Positions 45,391 to 54,434 of a stretch of 64,000 nt of DNA are shown here, in pieces. Each line of letters starts with the position of its first letter. The stretch's first letter is position 1. The position numbers and the translations under genes are program-made. Under the pieces are notes generated by a model that was given only the letters and a program-made list of their open reading frames with translations, did no database searches and was not told the DNA's origin. The stretch comes from Oceanobacillus alkalisoli. Lineage in GTDB: Bacteria > Bacillota > Bacilli > Bacillales > Amphibacillaceae. The stretch covers positions 124,001 to 188,000 of the forward strand of contig NZ_JAKGBW010000005.1 of NCBI RefSeq assembly GCF_021556485.1, written 5' to 3'.

Positions 45391-46572
45391 ATGATTACGG
45401 TAGCTGATAAGGTGAAAAATTTACCGGCCTATGTATTTTCCGAGTTTCAGCATAAAAAAGCGGAACTTGAGAGAAAAGGAGTGGATGTGATTGATTTAGG
45501 GATTGGCGCTCCCGATTTACCTACGCCCGATTTTGTTTATGAGCGGCTCGTGCTTGAGGCAAAGAATCCTGCTAACCATCGCTATTCCCCTTACAGTGGC
45601 TGCTCTGAATTTAAAGAAGCAGTAGCAGAATTTTATAAAAAACAATATGACGTCGATCTGGATCCCGATAAAGAAATATTGGCATTAATCGGTTCGAAAG
45701 AAGGGATTGCCAATCTGTTCCAGGCGGTTTTAAACCCGGGTGATGCGGTGTTCGTTCCTGACCCAGGTTACCCGGTATATACAAAAGGTGTTCTTTTAGC
45801 TGGTGGTGAAAATATATTATTGCCATTGCATCAAGAAGCAGGATACATTCCGCAGTTTGGCAGGATTTCAAAAAAGAACAAGCAACGGGCTAAGATTCTG
45901 CTGTTAAATTATCCAAGCAATCCGCTCGGTGCAACTATTGAATTAAACACATTTAAGGAAGCTGCGACTTTTTCAAAGAATAATAATATCTTGCTTGTCA
46001 ATGATGCGGCATATGATTTGATAACGTTTGACGATTATAAAGCTCCAAGTGTCCTGCAAGTTCCAGGCGCAAAGGACCTAGCTGTGGAATTTGGTTCGCT
46101 ATCGAAAAGCTTTAATATGACAGGCTGGCGAATCGGTTATGTAGTCGGAAATAAAAATATTATAAAAGCTTTAACCACATTAAAAAGCAATATTGATTCT
46201 TCTCAGTTTCTTGCTGTGCAAAAGGCTGCCGCTACAGCGTTACGGAGTGATTTAGCTGCAGTCAGGGAGCATAATGCTATTTATCAAGAGCGGATGGAAA
46301 GACTACACACTGCACTAAACGAATTAGGGATTTATACGGAAAAAACGCGAGGAACAATCTTTCTTTGGGCAAAGGTGCCAGCCGGTTTTACGTCAAAGCG
46401 TTTTGCAAACAAACTGTTGGAAGAGGCCGGAGTGATTGTTACCCCAGGAACAGCTTTTGGTCCAACAGGCGAAGGGTATATTCGAATTGCTCTAACGGTG
46501 AGTAAAGAGCGATTGGATGAAGTCGTGCATCGTTTGAGAGAACTCAGGTTGAAGGGAGAGTATGGTTCGTGA
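45391..46572 (+). CDS. PLP-dependent aminotransferase, class I
   Basis: A 393-residue fold-type I aminotransferase of the LL-DAP/alanine group: DVIDLGIGAPDLPTP, YSPYSGCSEFKEAVAEFY, LNYPSNPLGA (PLP Asn), VNDAAYDL (Asp/Tyr) and SLSKSFNMTGWRIGY (Schiff-base Lys), with C-terminal GYIRIALTV (substrate Arg). ATG 45391 follows GGGAGG. The next gene's GTG overlaps its stop (GTGA), so it is coupled to a ThDP enzyme. The pair suggests transamination followed by decarboxylation or condensation of the resulting 2-oxoacid, probably of the compound imported by the divergent TAXI system. Confidence 0.85.
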   Translation: MITVADKVKNLPAYVFSEFQHKKAELERKGVDVIDLGIGAPDLPTPDFVYERLVLEAKNPANHRYSPYSGCSEFKEAVAEFYKKQYDVDLDPDKEILALIGSKEGIANLFQAVLNPGDAVFVPDPGYPVYTKGVLLAGGENILLPLHQEAGYIPQFGRISKKNKQRAKILLLNYPSNPLGATIELNTFKEAATFSKNNNILLVNDAAYDLITFDDYKAPSVLQVPGAKDLAVEFGSLSKSFNMTGWRIGYVVGNKNIIKALTTLKSNIDSSQFLAVQKAAATALRSDLAAVREHNAIYQERMERLHTALNELGIYTEKTRGTIFLWAKVPAGFTSKRFANKLLEEAGVIVTPGTAFGPTGEGYIRIALTVSKERLDEVVHRLRELRLKGEYGS

Positions 46573-48215
46573 CTGTTGTAAACAATAAAAAAATGTCCGC
46601 GGCACACGCCCTTGTCGAATGTTTGAAAAGGGCGGATGTGGAAAAAGTGTTCTGTGTGCCGGGTGAGAGTTATTTACCGGTTCTGGACGCACTTTACGAT
46701 GCGGAGTCGATTGAAGTTATTTCGGCAAGACATGAAGGCGGGGCTGCTTTTATGGCGGAAGGCTATGCAAAAGCAGCCAGCAAAGCAGGGATCGTTTTCG
46801 CGACAAGGGGAGTGGGTGCGGCGAATCTGTCTATCGGCGTACACACGGCTATGCAAGATTCAACGCCAATGCTCGTCTTTCTTGGTCAGGTCCATCGAAA
46901 GTTCAGAGGAAGAGAAGGGTTTCAGGAAGTGGAATTGACACAGTTTTTTGCGCCAATTGTGAAGTGGGCTGTCGAAGTGAAAGATCCGGAAAGAATGCCT
47001 GAAATTGTGGAACGTGCTTTTCGAATAGCTGAAACCGGGAGACCTGGACCGGTCATCATTTCCCTACCCGAGGATGTTTTGCCGCTTAAGGGAGAGATGC
47101 AATTTGGCCCACTACTACAAATACCAAGACCAACCCCTAGTGAAAACGATATCCAGCGAGTGGAAGAAACACTGTCTAAAGCAAAACGTCCAATCATCAT
47201 TGCTGGTGGTGGCGTGAAACGTGCAGAAGCGATTTTACAAAACGTTGCTGAAAAATTCGCTATTCCAGTACTAGCTGCTTTTCGGAGACACGATGTTTTT
47301 CCTCATCATCATCCACTATATGCCGGTCACCTCGGACTTGGGACGGACCCTGAAATAGTGAAGACAGTAGAAGAGGCAGATGTCATTCTTGCATTAGGTA
47401 CGCGTCTATCGGAAATAACGACACAGGATTATTCCATTATTACACCGGAGAAAAAACTGATTCATATTGATATTGACTTTGATGCGCTTGGGAAGGTGTA
47501 TGCTCCTGATGTGGGAATTGTTGCCGATATAAAAGAAGCCTTAACCGTAATGGGGAAAATGACTGTGAAAGCTAATTGGGTTGAATGGGTGAAGGAACGA
47601 AGGCGAGCCTATACGGCTGTGAGCAATTTAGACATAAAAGAAGGGGAAGTGATGAATAAACAGATTATCCATGCGCTTGCAAAAAATCTTCCTGATGATG
47701 CACTCCTTACAACAGATGCAGGTAACTTCGCCGGCTGGCTGCATGCATTCTTTCCATTTAAAGAAAAACAACGCTATATTGGACCCACGTCTGGTGCAAT
47801 GGGATACGGCATGCCCGCAGCGCTTGGAGCAAAGCTAGCATTCCCAAGTCGACCGGTTATCGCCTTATCCGGTGATGGGGGATTTATGATGACGGTTCAG
47901 GAATTGGAAACGGCCGTCAGACATCGTATCCCTGTTATTTGTCTCGTATTTAACAATAATATGTATGGCACAATTCGCATGCATCAGGAAATGCATTATC
48001 CAGAGCGGGTAATCGGAACTGATTTAGGCTATGTCTCGTTTAAGGATTTAGCAAAAAGCGTCGGAGCGGATGGATATCTGGTTAATACTGCTGAACATTT
48101 TGAACAAGTTCTGCGTGTTGTATTATCTAAAAATAATGTTGCGGTGATTGAAATCCTCACAAGTAAAGAGGAAATCTCTGTTTCATCTACTATTTCAAAG
48201 ATACGAAAATCGTAA
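46569..48215 (+). CDS. thiamine-diphosphate enzyme, acetolactate synthase-like
   Basis: A 548-residue three-domain ThDP enzyme. The N-terminal PYR domain carries the catalytic Glu (SARHEGGAAFMAEGYAK), the middle domain follows (about 190-320), and the C-terminal PP domain has the ThDP/Mg motif GDGGFMMTVQELETAV...NNNMYGT. An ALS-type FAD or acceptor segment (VHTAMQDSTPMLVFLGQV) is present. Sulfopyruvate, phosphonopyruvate and sulfoacetaldehyde enzymes belong to the same superfamily, so the reaction is not fixed by sequence. GTG 46569 uses the AAGGGAGAG inside the previous gene. Confidence 0.8.
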   Translation: MTVVNNKKMSAAHALVECLKRADVEKVFCVPGESYLPVLDALYDAESIEVISARHEGGAAFMAEGYAKAASKAGIVFATRGVGAANLSIGVHTAMQDSTPMLVFLGQVHRKFRGREGFQEVELTQFFAPIVKWAVEVKDPERMPEIVERAFRIAETGRPGPVIISLPEDVLPLKGEMQFGPLLQIPRPTPSENDIQRVEETLSKAKRPIIIAGGGVKRAEAILQNVAEKFAIPVLAAFRRHDVFPHHHPLYAGHLGLGTDPEIVKTVEEADVILALGTRLSEITTQDYSIITPEKKLIHIDIDFDALGKVYAPDVGIVADIKEALTVMGKMTVKANWVEWVKERRRAYTAVSNLDIKEGEVMNKQIIHALAKNLPDDALLTTDAGNFAGWLHAFFPFKEKQRYIGPTSGAMGYGMPAALGAKLAFPSRPVIALSGDGGFMMTVQELETAVRHRIPVICLVFNNNMYGTIRMHQEMHYPERVIGTDLGYVSFKDLAKSVGADGYLVNTAEHFEQVLRVVLSKNNVAVIEILTSKEEISVSSTISKIRKS

Positions 48216-48270
48216 TCCATGATATATTTATAATAGAGAAAACTCTTTATATGAATGGAGATGGAGAGAG

Positions 48271-48588
48271 ATGAACACAGTCTTTATCGCAGGGCATTCA
48301 AGACTACCATCAGGAATGGCGGCAAAAAATATCTATGAAACATTGACAATTACTGCAGAAATCGATAAGAAGTATGGCGTGATCGTGACAGCAAGTTGTA
48401 CACTCGCAACAGAGCATGGTAGAGATTTTGTTCAATATTTACTAAAAGGGCATAGTTTGCAAGATGGAATTGATAAGCCCGTGCAAGTGATTAGAGAGCA
48501 TTATCTGGGAAAGGCCGGTAACGCGCTCGCTTCGGCAGTGAAGGATTTATATAAACAGTACGAGAATATGGTTAAAACAGCAGAATGA
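48271..48588 (+). CDS. DUF3870 domain protein
   Basis: A 105-residue protein that fits the DUF3870 pattern: VFIAGHSRLPSGMAAKNIYETLTI, then a strand-helix with VTASCTLATEHGRDFV and a C-terminal KALASAVKDLYKQY-like helix. Members occur with TAXI-TRAP and aminotransferase/ThDP gene sets; the function is unknown. AATGGAGATGGAGAG precedes ATG 48271. The operon ends at the strong terminator that follows. Confidence 0.8.
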   Translation: MNTVFIAGHSRLPSGMAAKNIYETLTITAEIDKKYGVIVTASCTLATEHGRDFVQYLLKGHSLQDGIDKPVQVIREHYLGKAGNALASAVKDLYKQYENMVKTAE

Positions 48589-48591
48589 AAA

Positions 48592-48632
48592 AATGACGAA
48601 TTCCTCTAGTTGGTTCGGAGGAATTCGTCATT
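48592..48632. terminator. bidirectional terminator after the DUF3870 gene
   Basis: AATGACGAATTCCTC (48592-48606) pairs perfectly with GAGGAATTCGTCATT (48618-48632): a 15-bp stem between convergent genes, with an A run on the left for the minus strand. Confidence 0.85.
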
Positions 48633-48636
48633 GAAT

Positions 48637-49848
48637 TTAGATACCGTGCACGGTTGAAGATTCTTCCCAAGCAGGCAGCATGTGATTAAGGGTTTTATCC
48701 TGACGAAGCCCGAGGACATATTCCGCTTGCATAATCGTATGAATTTCTCTCGTCCCTTCATAAATAACAGGGGCTTTTGAGTTACGTAAATATCTTTCTA
48801 CCGGGTATTCATCAGAGTAGCCGTATGCCCCGTGGATTTGGACGGCGTCATCCGCAGCCCGGTTGGCAAAATCACAAGCCTGCCATTTGGCAAGGGATGT
48901 TTCTCTCGTGTTCCGTTTGCCTTGATTTTTTAACGCCCCCGCACGATAAACGAGCAGTCTGCTCATTTGAAAACCAGCTTCCATTTTGGCAATCATCTGT
49001 TGTACAAGTTGATGCTTCCCAATTTCTTTCCCGAAAGTTTCCCGTTCCTGACAGTATTTCACACTAGCCTCGAGACAAGCCATAATTTGCCCAACGGCAC
49101 CGGCTGCAACGGTAAAGCGTCCATTGTCAAGGGCTGACATGGCAATCTTAAAGCCTTCTCCTTCTTCACCAAGCAGGTTTTCTTTCGGTACCTTCACGTT
49201 ATCGAAAAAGATTTCCCCAGTATTCCCAGAACGGATACCATGTTTCCCTTTAATTGCTTTAGAGGAAAAACCATCCCACTCCCGCTCCACGATAAAAGCG
49301 GAAATTCCTTTATGTTTTTCTGACCTATCACCAGTATAGGCAAACACTAAAAAGTTGTCTGCGAGATCACAAAGGGAAATCCATGTCTTTTGACCGTTTA
49401 AAATATAATGGTCTCCATCTTTAACAGCGCTCGTTTCTAAAGCTGCAACATCCGAACCAGCAGCTGGTTCCGTGAGACCGAATGCGCCGATTTTTTCCCC
49501 CTTTGCTTGTGGAACGAGATATTTCTGCTTTTGTTCTTCTGTCCCCCATTGCAGCAACGTCATGCTATTTAATCCAGTATGGACGGAAACGGCTGTCCGA
49601 AATGCCGTATCGCCGCGCTCAAGTTCTTCACAGACAATCGCAAGAGAATTGTAATCCATGCCGCTACCGCCATATTCCTCTGGGATACATACCCCCATGA
49701 GACCGAGTTCGGAAATTTTGTCAATTATACGTGGATCAAATTGTCCTGTGCGGTCCCAATCGGCAATATACGGCATGATTTCTTTATCGGTAAAATCTCT
49801 AACTGTTTTACGTAGCATATTTTGTTCTTCCGTGAATTCAAAGTTCAT
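48637..49848 (-). CDS. acyl-CoA dehydrogenase
   Basis: A 403-residue FAD enzyme of the MCAD fold. FAD and substrate motifs are visible (GAFGLTEPAAGSDVAAL, TWISLCDLADNFLVFAYT, and QIHGAYGYSDEYPVERYLRN). The catalytic Glu sits in APVIYEGTREIHTIMQ, in the usual YEGT position. It oxidises a short or branched acyl-CoA to the enoyl-CoA. GGGAGATGATC precedes ATG 49848. It follows the CaiB-type CoA-transferase gene by 17 bases, so the transferase probably supplies the acyl-CoA. Confidence 0.88.
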   Translation of the reverse strand: MNFEFTEEQNMLRKTVRDFTDKEIMPYIADWDRTGQFDPRIIDKISELGLMGVCIPEEYGGSGMDYNSLAIVCEELERGDTAFRTAVSVHTGLNSMTLLQWGTEEQKQKYLVPQAKGEKIGAFGLTEPAAGSDVAALETSAVKDGDHYILNGQKTWISLCDLADNFLVFAYTGDRSEKHKGISAFIVEREWDGFSSKAIKGKHGIRSGNTGEIFFDNVKVPKENLLGEEGEGFKIAMSALDNGRFTVAAGAVGQIMACLEASVKYCQERETFGKEIGKHQLVQQMIAKMEAGFQMSRLLVYRAGALKNQGKRNTRETSLAKWQACDFANRAADDAVQIHGAYGYSDEYPVERYLRNSKAPVIYEGTREIHTIMQAEYVLGLRQDKTLNHMLPAWEESSTVHGI

Positions 49849-49865
49849 CTGATCATCTCCCAGAT

Positions 49866-51008
49866 TTAGTTTTTTGTTTTTTGATTCATGAATTCCTCAT
49901 TATGCTCCCCAACGTTAGGCGGGTGGTGACGGTATGTTACGGGAGTTCTCGATAATTTGAGTGGACTGCCAATCATTTTAATATGTCCGGCAGTCGGATG
50001 TTCGGTACTGATAAACATTTCTCGAGCAAGGAGCTGCGGGTCTTTCGTTACCTCTTCTAAATTTTGTATCGGTCCGCATGGAATATTACTTTCATTACAA
50101 CGCTTTTGCCAATAGGCAGTCGAATTCTTTGTAAATACTTCTTGTAATAAAGGAACCAACTGCTCGCGGTTCTCTACGCGGTCGGGATTCGTTAAAAATT
50201 TCTCATCTGTTGCTAATTCGGGCTTTTCCAGAACACTGCATAATGCCTTGTATTGGTTGTCATTCCCAACCGCAATAACAATTTCACCGTCAGCTGTTTT
50301 AAATGTCTGGTAAGGTACAATGTTTGCATGATGATTCCCTAAATCCTCAGGAATTTTCCCTGACATTAAATAGTTACTTCCGATATTAACGAGTGAACTT
50401 ACCGCACTGTCATATAAGGAAATATCGAGTTTTTGTCCCTTTCCTGACGTATTTCTTTCCAGCAGGGCAGCTTGGATGCCAACACACGCATATAGCCCGG
50501 TTAATACATCTGTAATGGCGACACCGAGCTTTTGTGGTCCAGAAGTTTTATCACCGGTAATACTCATCAATCCGCTCATTGCTTGCACGATAAAATCATA
50601 GCCGGGCATCGCTTTATTTGGTCCTGTTTCGCCAAAACCGGTGATGGAGCAGAAGACAATTCCAGGATTTAAGTTTGAAACGGTTTCAAACCCGAGTCCA
50701 AGTCTTTCCATCGTGCCAGTTTTGAAGTTGTTGATCATGACATCACTTTCTTTTACTAATTTCTTAATGAAGCTGATTCCTTCCTCCGTCTTTAAATCGA
50801 CCGTAATACTTTTCTTGTTCCGATTCGCACTTAGGTAATAAGCGCTCACACCTTCTTGGAAGGGGGGACCCCATTTACGGGTATCATCACTCCCGCCGGG
50901 TGCTTCGACTTTAATCACTTCTGCACCGAGGTCACCTAGAATCATCGTGCAATAAGGACCGGCGAGTACCCGGGACAGATCTAGAACTTTAAAATTGGAA
51001 AGAGCCAT
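49866..51008 (-). CDS. CaiB/BaiF family (class III) CoA-transferase
   Basis: A 380-residue type III CoA-transferase: VLDLSRVLAGPYCTMILGDLGAEVIKVE at the start, the catalytic Asp in PGYDFIVQAMSGLMSITG (Asp of GYD), and DVLTGLYACVGIQAALLER. It moves CoA between a donor acyl-CoA and a carboxylic acid. I start at ATG 51008, behind AAAGGAGG. Its own promoter (51209-51237) lies about 200 bases upstream, and a long terminator hairpin (51034-51090) stands in the leader, so expression looks attenuated. Downstream acyl-CoA dehydrogenase completes the operon. Confidence 0.88.
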   Translation of the reverse strand: MALSNFKVLDLSRVLAGPYCTMILGDLGAEVIKVEAPGGSDDTRKWGPPFQEGVSAYYLSANRNKKSITVDLKTEEGISFIKKLVKESDVMINNFKTGTMERLGLGFETVSNLNPGIVFCSITGFGETGPNKAMPGYDFIVQAMSGLMSITGDKTSGPQKLGVAITDVLTGLYACVGIQAALLERNTSGKGQKLDISLYDSAVSSLVNIGSNYLMSGKIPEDLGNHHANIVPYQTFKTADGEIVIAVGNDNQYKALCSVLEKPELATDEKFLTNPDRVENREQLVPLLQEVFTKNSTAYWQKRCNESNIPCGPIQNLEEVTKDPQLLAREMFISTEHPTAGHIKMIGSPLKLSRTPVTYRHHPPNVGEHNEEFMNQKTKN

Positions 51009-51033
51009 GGATGAACCTCCTTTCAAATGTATT

Positions 51034-51090
51034 AAAAAAGCCAGCTCAAATGATATACAGCATCCTGTAAATCAATTTGAACTGGCTTTT
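51034..51090 (-). terminator. leader terminator (attenuator candidate) before the CoA-transferase
   Basis: Read on the minus strand, the arms AGCCAGTTCAAAT and ATTTGAGCTGGCT extend inward through TGAT/ATCA and TACAG/CTGTA to a GATG loop, about 21 pairs with one bulge and one mismatch, followed by TTTTTT. It ends only 26 bases before the start codon, so transcripts from the promoter at 51209 must read through it. Confidence 0.75.
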
Positions 51091-51208
51091 GACTGTTGGA
51101 ACAATCCTTGGAGGGACTGTAAACAGATTAGGCAGTTTTACTATTTTAATTGTTAGATTGATCATGTGGCACGAGTGTGGATGCGCCTTAACACGATTCA
51201 TTATTCTT

Positions 51209-51237
51209 ATTATAATATATTCTAAAATTTTTGTAAA
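51209..51237 (-). promoter_or_regulatory. sigma-A promoter of the CoA-transferase leader
   Basis: Minus strand TTTACA (51237-51232), 17 bases, TATAAT (51214-51209). It lies between the APC permease stop and the attenuator; the leader is about 190 bases. Confidence 0.65.
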
Positions 51238-51243
51238 CAATGA

Positions 51244-52650
51244 TTAAGCAATACGGTCAATTTCTTTTTTCATATGTTCCTCCGCGTTTTCTTTCCCGTA
51301 TTTCCGCATCGAATAGTTATAAAAAACAGTTCCAATTAAAAACCAAAATCCGATAATAATCCATTCCGGAATGCCTAAAGCAGATGGCATGCCCGGTAAA
51401 TATAAAGTGGCGATTCCAAAAGCAAGAATGGTTGCAATCCAGCCAATTACCGATCCGCCGCGAAGTTTGAATGGGCGCTCCATTTCCGGTGCCTTTTTTC
51501 GTAGGATGACAAAGGAAAGGGCGACCATAGACCAACCGATCACAAGTCCGATTCCCCCAGCATCGACAAACCAGACAAGGGCAGGGCGACCGAGCAGTGG
51601 CGCCATCGTGGACAGAAGTGCGATCAAAATAATTGCTTTATGCGGGGTTCGGTATTTAGGGTGTAACTCGCCTAGGAACTTTGGTAACATGCCGGCTTTT
51701 GCAAGGGCATAAATTGCTCTACTGCCACCAACGTAAAATCCTAACCAGCTTGTCAAAATCCCACCGATTCCACCTAAAACAAGAATGTTAGCCATTAATT
51801 GACTTCCGCCAAAAGCATTCCCCATTGCATCCGCAGTTGCTAAATTTGTTGCTGCGAGTTCTGAGGGTGTCATCACGCGAGATACGCCGAATATAATGGC
51901 AACATACCAGATGACGGCTAAAATAACAGAAAAAATGAGCAGTTGTCCGATTCGCTTTTTAGGTAGATTTATTTCTTCTGCAGCCTGCGGGATAACGTCA
52001 AACCCTACAAACATAAATGGCGTCATCACAACGACAGTCAGCAATCCGGCAAATCCATTTTGAAAGAATGGCTCCATTGTTGCAGTGGTACCAGTAACGC
52101 TACTACCTGTAATGAGTAATATACCAGCGATAATAATTAATAATGTCAGGATAATATTGATGAAAGAAGTTAATTTAATTCCACGATAGTTTACCCAAGC
52201 GATGAAAATTGAACCGATCATCCCTGTACCAGCCCAAGTGATTGTTACATCCCAACCTTGGATAGTGTATAAATAGCCTTGACTAAAGTTCGGAATTAAA
52301 TATTCGAATACGGTCGGTAAGGCAACAGCTTCGAATGCGACAACAGATACATAGCCAAAAATGATAGCCCATGTTGTAACAAAGGACATAACCCGCCCCA
52401 TGGCTTTATACGTATAGACAAATTCACCACCAACGAGCGGCATCGCAGCAGCGAGTTCCGCATAAGTAAGACCTACGAAGATTACCATGATCCCACCGAT
52501 AACAAAAGCTAAAATTGCTCCTAATGACCCAGCTTCATTAATCCAAATCCCTGTCGTGACAACCCAGCCCCAGCCAATCATAGCGCCAAAAGCAAGTGCC
52601 AATACGTCTTTATTGCCTAACAGTTTTAGTAGCTTTTGATCTGAATCCAT
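51244..52650 (-). CDS. APC family amino acid permease
   Basis: A 468-residue permease of about 12 membrane segments. The first helix has the APC pattern FGAMIGWGWVVTTGIWINEAGSLG, and helix 6 reads MTPFMFVGFDVIPQAAEEI. It probably imports the amine or amino acid used by the class III aminotransferase encoded upstream on the same strand. AAGGAGGGC precedes ATG 52650. The CoA-transferase downstream has its own promoter. Confidence 0.85.
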   Translation of the reverse strand: MDSDQKLLKLLGNKDVLALAFGAMIGWGWVVTTGIWINEAGSLGAILAFVIGGIMVIFVGLTYAELAAAMPLVGGEFVYTYKAMGRVMSFVTTWAIIFGYVSVVAFEAVALPTVFEYLIPNFSQGYLYTIQGWDVTITWAGTGMIGSIFIAWVNYRGIKLTSFINIILTLLIIIAGILLITGSSVTGTTATMEPFFQNGFAGLLTVVVMTPFMFVGFDVIPQAAEEINLPKKRIGQLLIFSVILAVIWYVAIIFGVSRVMTPSELAATNLATADAMGNAFGGSQLMANILVLGGIGGILTSWLGFYVGGSRAIYALAKAGMLPKFLGELHPKYRTPHKAIILIALLSTMAPLLGRPALVWFVDAGGIGLVIGWSMVALSFVILRKKAPEMERPFKLRGGSVIGWIATILAFGIATLYLPGMPSALGIPEWIIIGFWFLIGTVFYNYSMRKYGKENAEEHMKKEIDRIA

Positions 52651-52725
52651 TTAAGCCCTCCTTGCTGGAATTTGGAATGGAGAGTGGGATTCATTGTAAG
52701 GATGGAATCCCACCTGTGAAAAAGT

Positions 52726-54078
52726 TTATTTTAAAACAGCAGATAATCCCTTTCTCACTTCTTGTATCGCATCATGCAGTTTCCCGATCATTGTCTCAAT
52801 TTGTTGTTCATTTATAATGAGAGGCGGACAGAAACAGATAATATCGGTTCCTTCATATGTTACCGCTCGGCAGATCACACCGCGCTGATGCAGTGCTTCG
52901 ATTACTTTCGGAGCTACTTGCAAATCACTTGCAAACCGCTTATTTGTGGCAGGATCTTCCACAAGCTCCACGGCACCAAGTAAGCCAACAGCACGAACAT
53001 CTCCAACAATGTCGAGTTCTTCTTTTAGCTTTTTAAAACCATTAAGCATTACTTCTCCCATTTTCCGTGCGTTCTCTAGCAGTCCTTCATTTTCCATGAT
53101 TTCAATATTTTTTAGACCAACAGCAGTCGCAGTAGGGTGGCCACTATACGTGTAACCATGGAAAAGAGTACCAGCAGACTTTTCTTTTAATACATTATGG
53201 ATTTGATCAGAGACAATAACGCCACCAAGCTGGATATACCCGCTTGTAACCCCTTTTGCAAAGGAAATAATGTCAGGAGTAACGCAATAATGTTCAACAC
53301 CAAACCACTTTCCAGTTCGTCCAAATCCAGTGATTACTTCATCTGCAATATACAAAATTCCATATTCGTCACAAAGGTTCCGGACTTCTTGCAAGTAGCC
53401 TTCTGGTGGCACGAGCACACCGCCGGCTCCTTGAATCGGTTCTGCAATAAAGGCGGCGACTGTTTCAGGACCTTCACTTTCAATAACGGACCGGAGTGAG
53501 GAAAGGGCTTTATCTTTGCCATTGCCATATGGATTATCTGCATGATAAATATCTGTCATCATTTTCCCTGCCATATTCCAAAATTCAGGAATCCCTGTAG
53601 CGCTTGTCGAGGCAGCAGCAACGCCATGATAGGCTCGGTTGATTCCAATAATTTTCCGTCTCTCCGGTTTATCCTGAACGCGCCAATAATGTCTTGCGAG
53701 TTTTATTGCTGTATCATTTGATTCTGAGCCACCGGATGTAAAGAATACTGCGTTTAATCCTTCGGGAGCAAGAGAGCTGATTTTTTCAGCAAGTACTATC
53801 GCTGGCTCATGGCTGAAAGTAGAAAAAGTTGAACTAAAAGCTAACTTTTTCATTTGTTCTGCGGCCGCGGTAGCGAGTTCATCTCTTCCGTGTCCCACAT
53901 TCACATTCCATAGAGATGACATCGCATCGATGTAAACGTTATCATTTTTATCCGTCAGATAAATACCATCTCCTTTCTCAACAATCATTTTCGCTCCGTC
54001 TTTCTGCTGTTGCTGAATCGATGAAGTTGGATGGATGAAATGCCTCTTGTCTAACTCAATTAATTTTTCTTGATCCAT
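52726..54078 (-). CDS. class III (omega) aminotransferase
   Basis: A 450-residue PLP enzyme. It shows the class III pattern: MSSLWNVNVGHGR, FFTSGGSESNDTAIKLAR, the Tyr in NRAYHGVAAAS, Glu/Asp/Val in DEVITGFGRTGKWFG, the Schiff-base Lys in IISFAKGVTSGY, and HGYTYSGHPTATAVG. Relatives use beta-alanine, taurine, GABA or amines with pyruvate. I prefer ATG 54078 (AAGGAGG, seven bases) over the GTG six bases earlier. Transcribed from 54252-54280 through a leader with a long terminator hairpin. Confidence 0.88.
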   Translation of the reverse strand: MDQEKLIELDKRHFIHPTSSIQQQQKDGAKMIVEKGDGIYLTDKNDNVYIDAMSSLWNVNVGHGRDELATAAAEQMKKLAFSSTFSTFSHEPAIVLAEKISSLAPEGLNAVFFTSGGSESNDTAIKLARHYWRVQDKPERRKIIGINRAYHGVAAASTSATGIPEFWNMAGKMMTDIYHADNPYGNGKDKALSSLRSVIESEGPETVAAFIAEPIQGAGGVLVPPEGYLQEVRNLCDEYGILYIADEVITGFGRTGKWFGVEHYCVTPDIISFAKGVTSGYIQLGGVIVSDQIHNVLKEKSAGTLFHGYTYSGHPTATAVGLKNIEIMENEGLLENARKMGEVMLNGFKKLKEELDIVGDVRAVGLLGAVELVEDPATNKRFASDLQVAPKVIEALHQRGVICRAVTYEGTDIICFCPPLIINEQQIETMIGKLHDAIQEVRKGLSAVLK

Positions 54079-54109
54079 ATTCACGCCTCCTTAAAATGAT
54101 GGAAAATAT

Positions 54110-54180
54110 AAAAAACCAGCAATACTGCGAAAGGCATAGGAAAGAAATCTCCCATACATCTGCACAATATAACTGGTTTT
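54110..54180 (-). terminator. leader terminator (attenuator candidate) before the aminotransferase
   Basis: Minus strand AAAACCAG (54180-54173) pairs with CTGGTTTTTT (54119-54110). Inner segments continue pairing imperfectly (GTATGGGA with TCCTATGC among others), making a long irregular hairpin, followed by T-rich sequence and then the ribosome site. Upstream CTATT/AATAG and TCTAAT/ATTAGA pairs could form a competing structure. Confidence 0.6.
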
Positions 54181-54251
54181 ATCTAATGAGTTGCCCTATT
54201 TATGCAATAGAGTCGATTAGACTAAGCAGCTAATAATATTCTATTATTTTT

Positions 54252-54280
54252 AATTTAACGAATATTGAATTGCTTGTCAA
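54252..54280 (-). promoter_or_regulatory. sigma-A promoter of the class III aminotransferase
   Basis: Minus strand TTGACA (54280-54275), 17 bases, TAAATT (54257-54252). Gives a leader of about 165 bases. Confidence 0.65.
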
Positions 54281-54335
54281 GAAAAAGTTATTTTAATATA
54301 AGTGCTTCATTTTTGGATGATAATCTAAAAAAACA

Positions 54336-54363
54336 TTGCTTTCTAATAATTGTTTGTTATAAT
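54336..54363 (+). promoter_or_regulatory. sigma-A promoter of the acyl-CoA dehydrogenase operon
   Basis: TTGCTT (54336-54341), 16 bases, TATAAT (54358-54363). The dyad at 54383 lies about 20 bases downstream of the -10. Confidence 0.55.
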
Positions 54364-54382
54364 AATACCAAAGATTCAAAAA

Positions 54383-54403
54383 ATACTATCCGGTAGGTTA
54401 GTT
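54383..54403. promoter_or_regulatory. candidate TetR operator 1
   Basis: ATACTATCCGGT (54383-54394) recurs inverted at 57135-57146. At this copy ACTA-T-CC and GG-T-TAGT also form an inverted repeat. Position at the transcription start suits a repressor such as the TetR encoded at 56505. Confidence 0.5.
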
Positions 54404-54434
54404 GTTAGAATAAAATATGAGGAGGAATAAAAAA

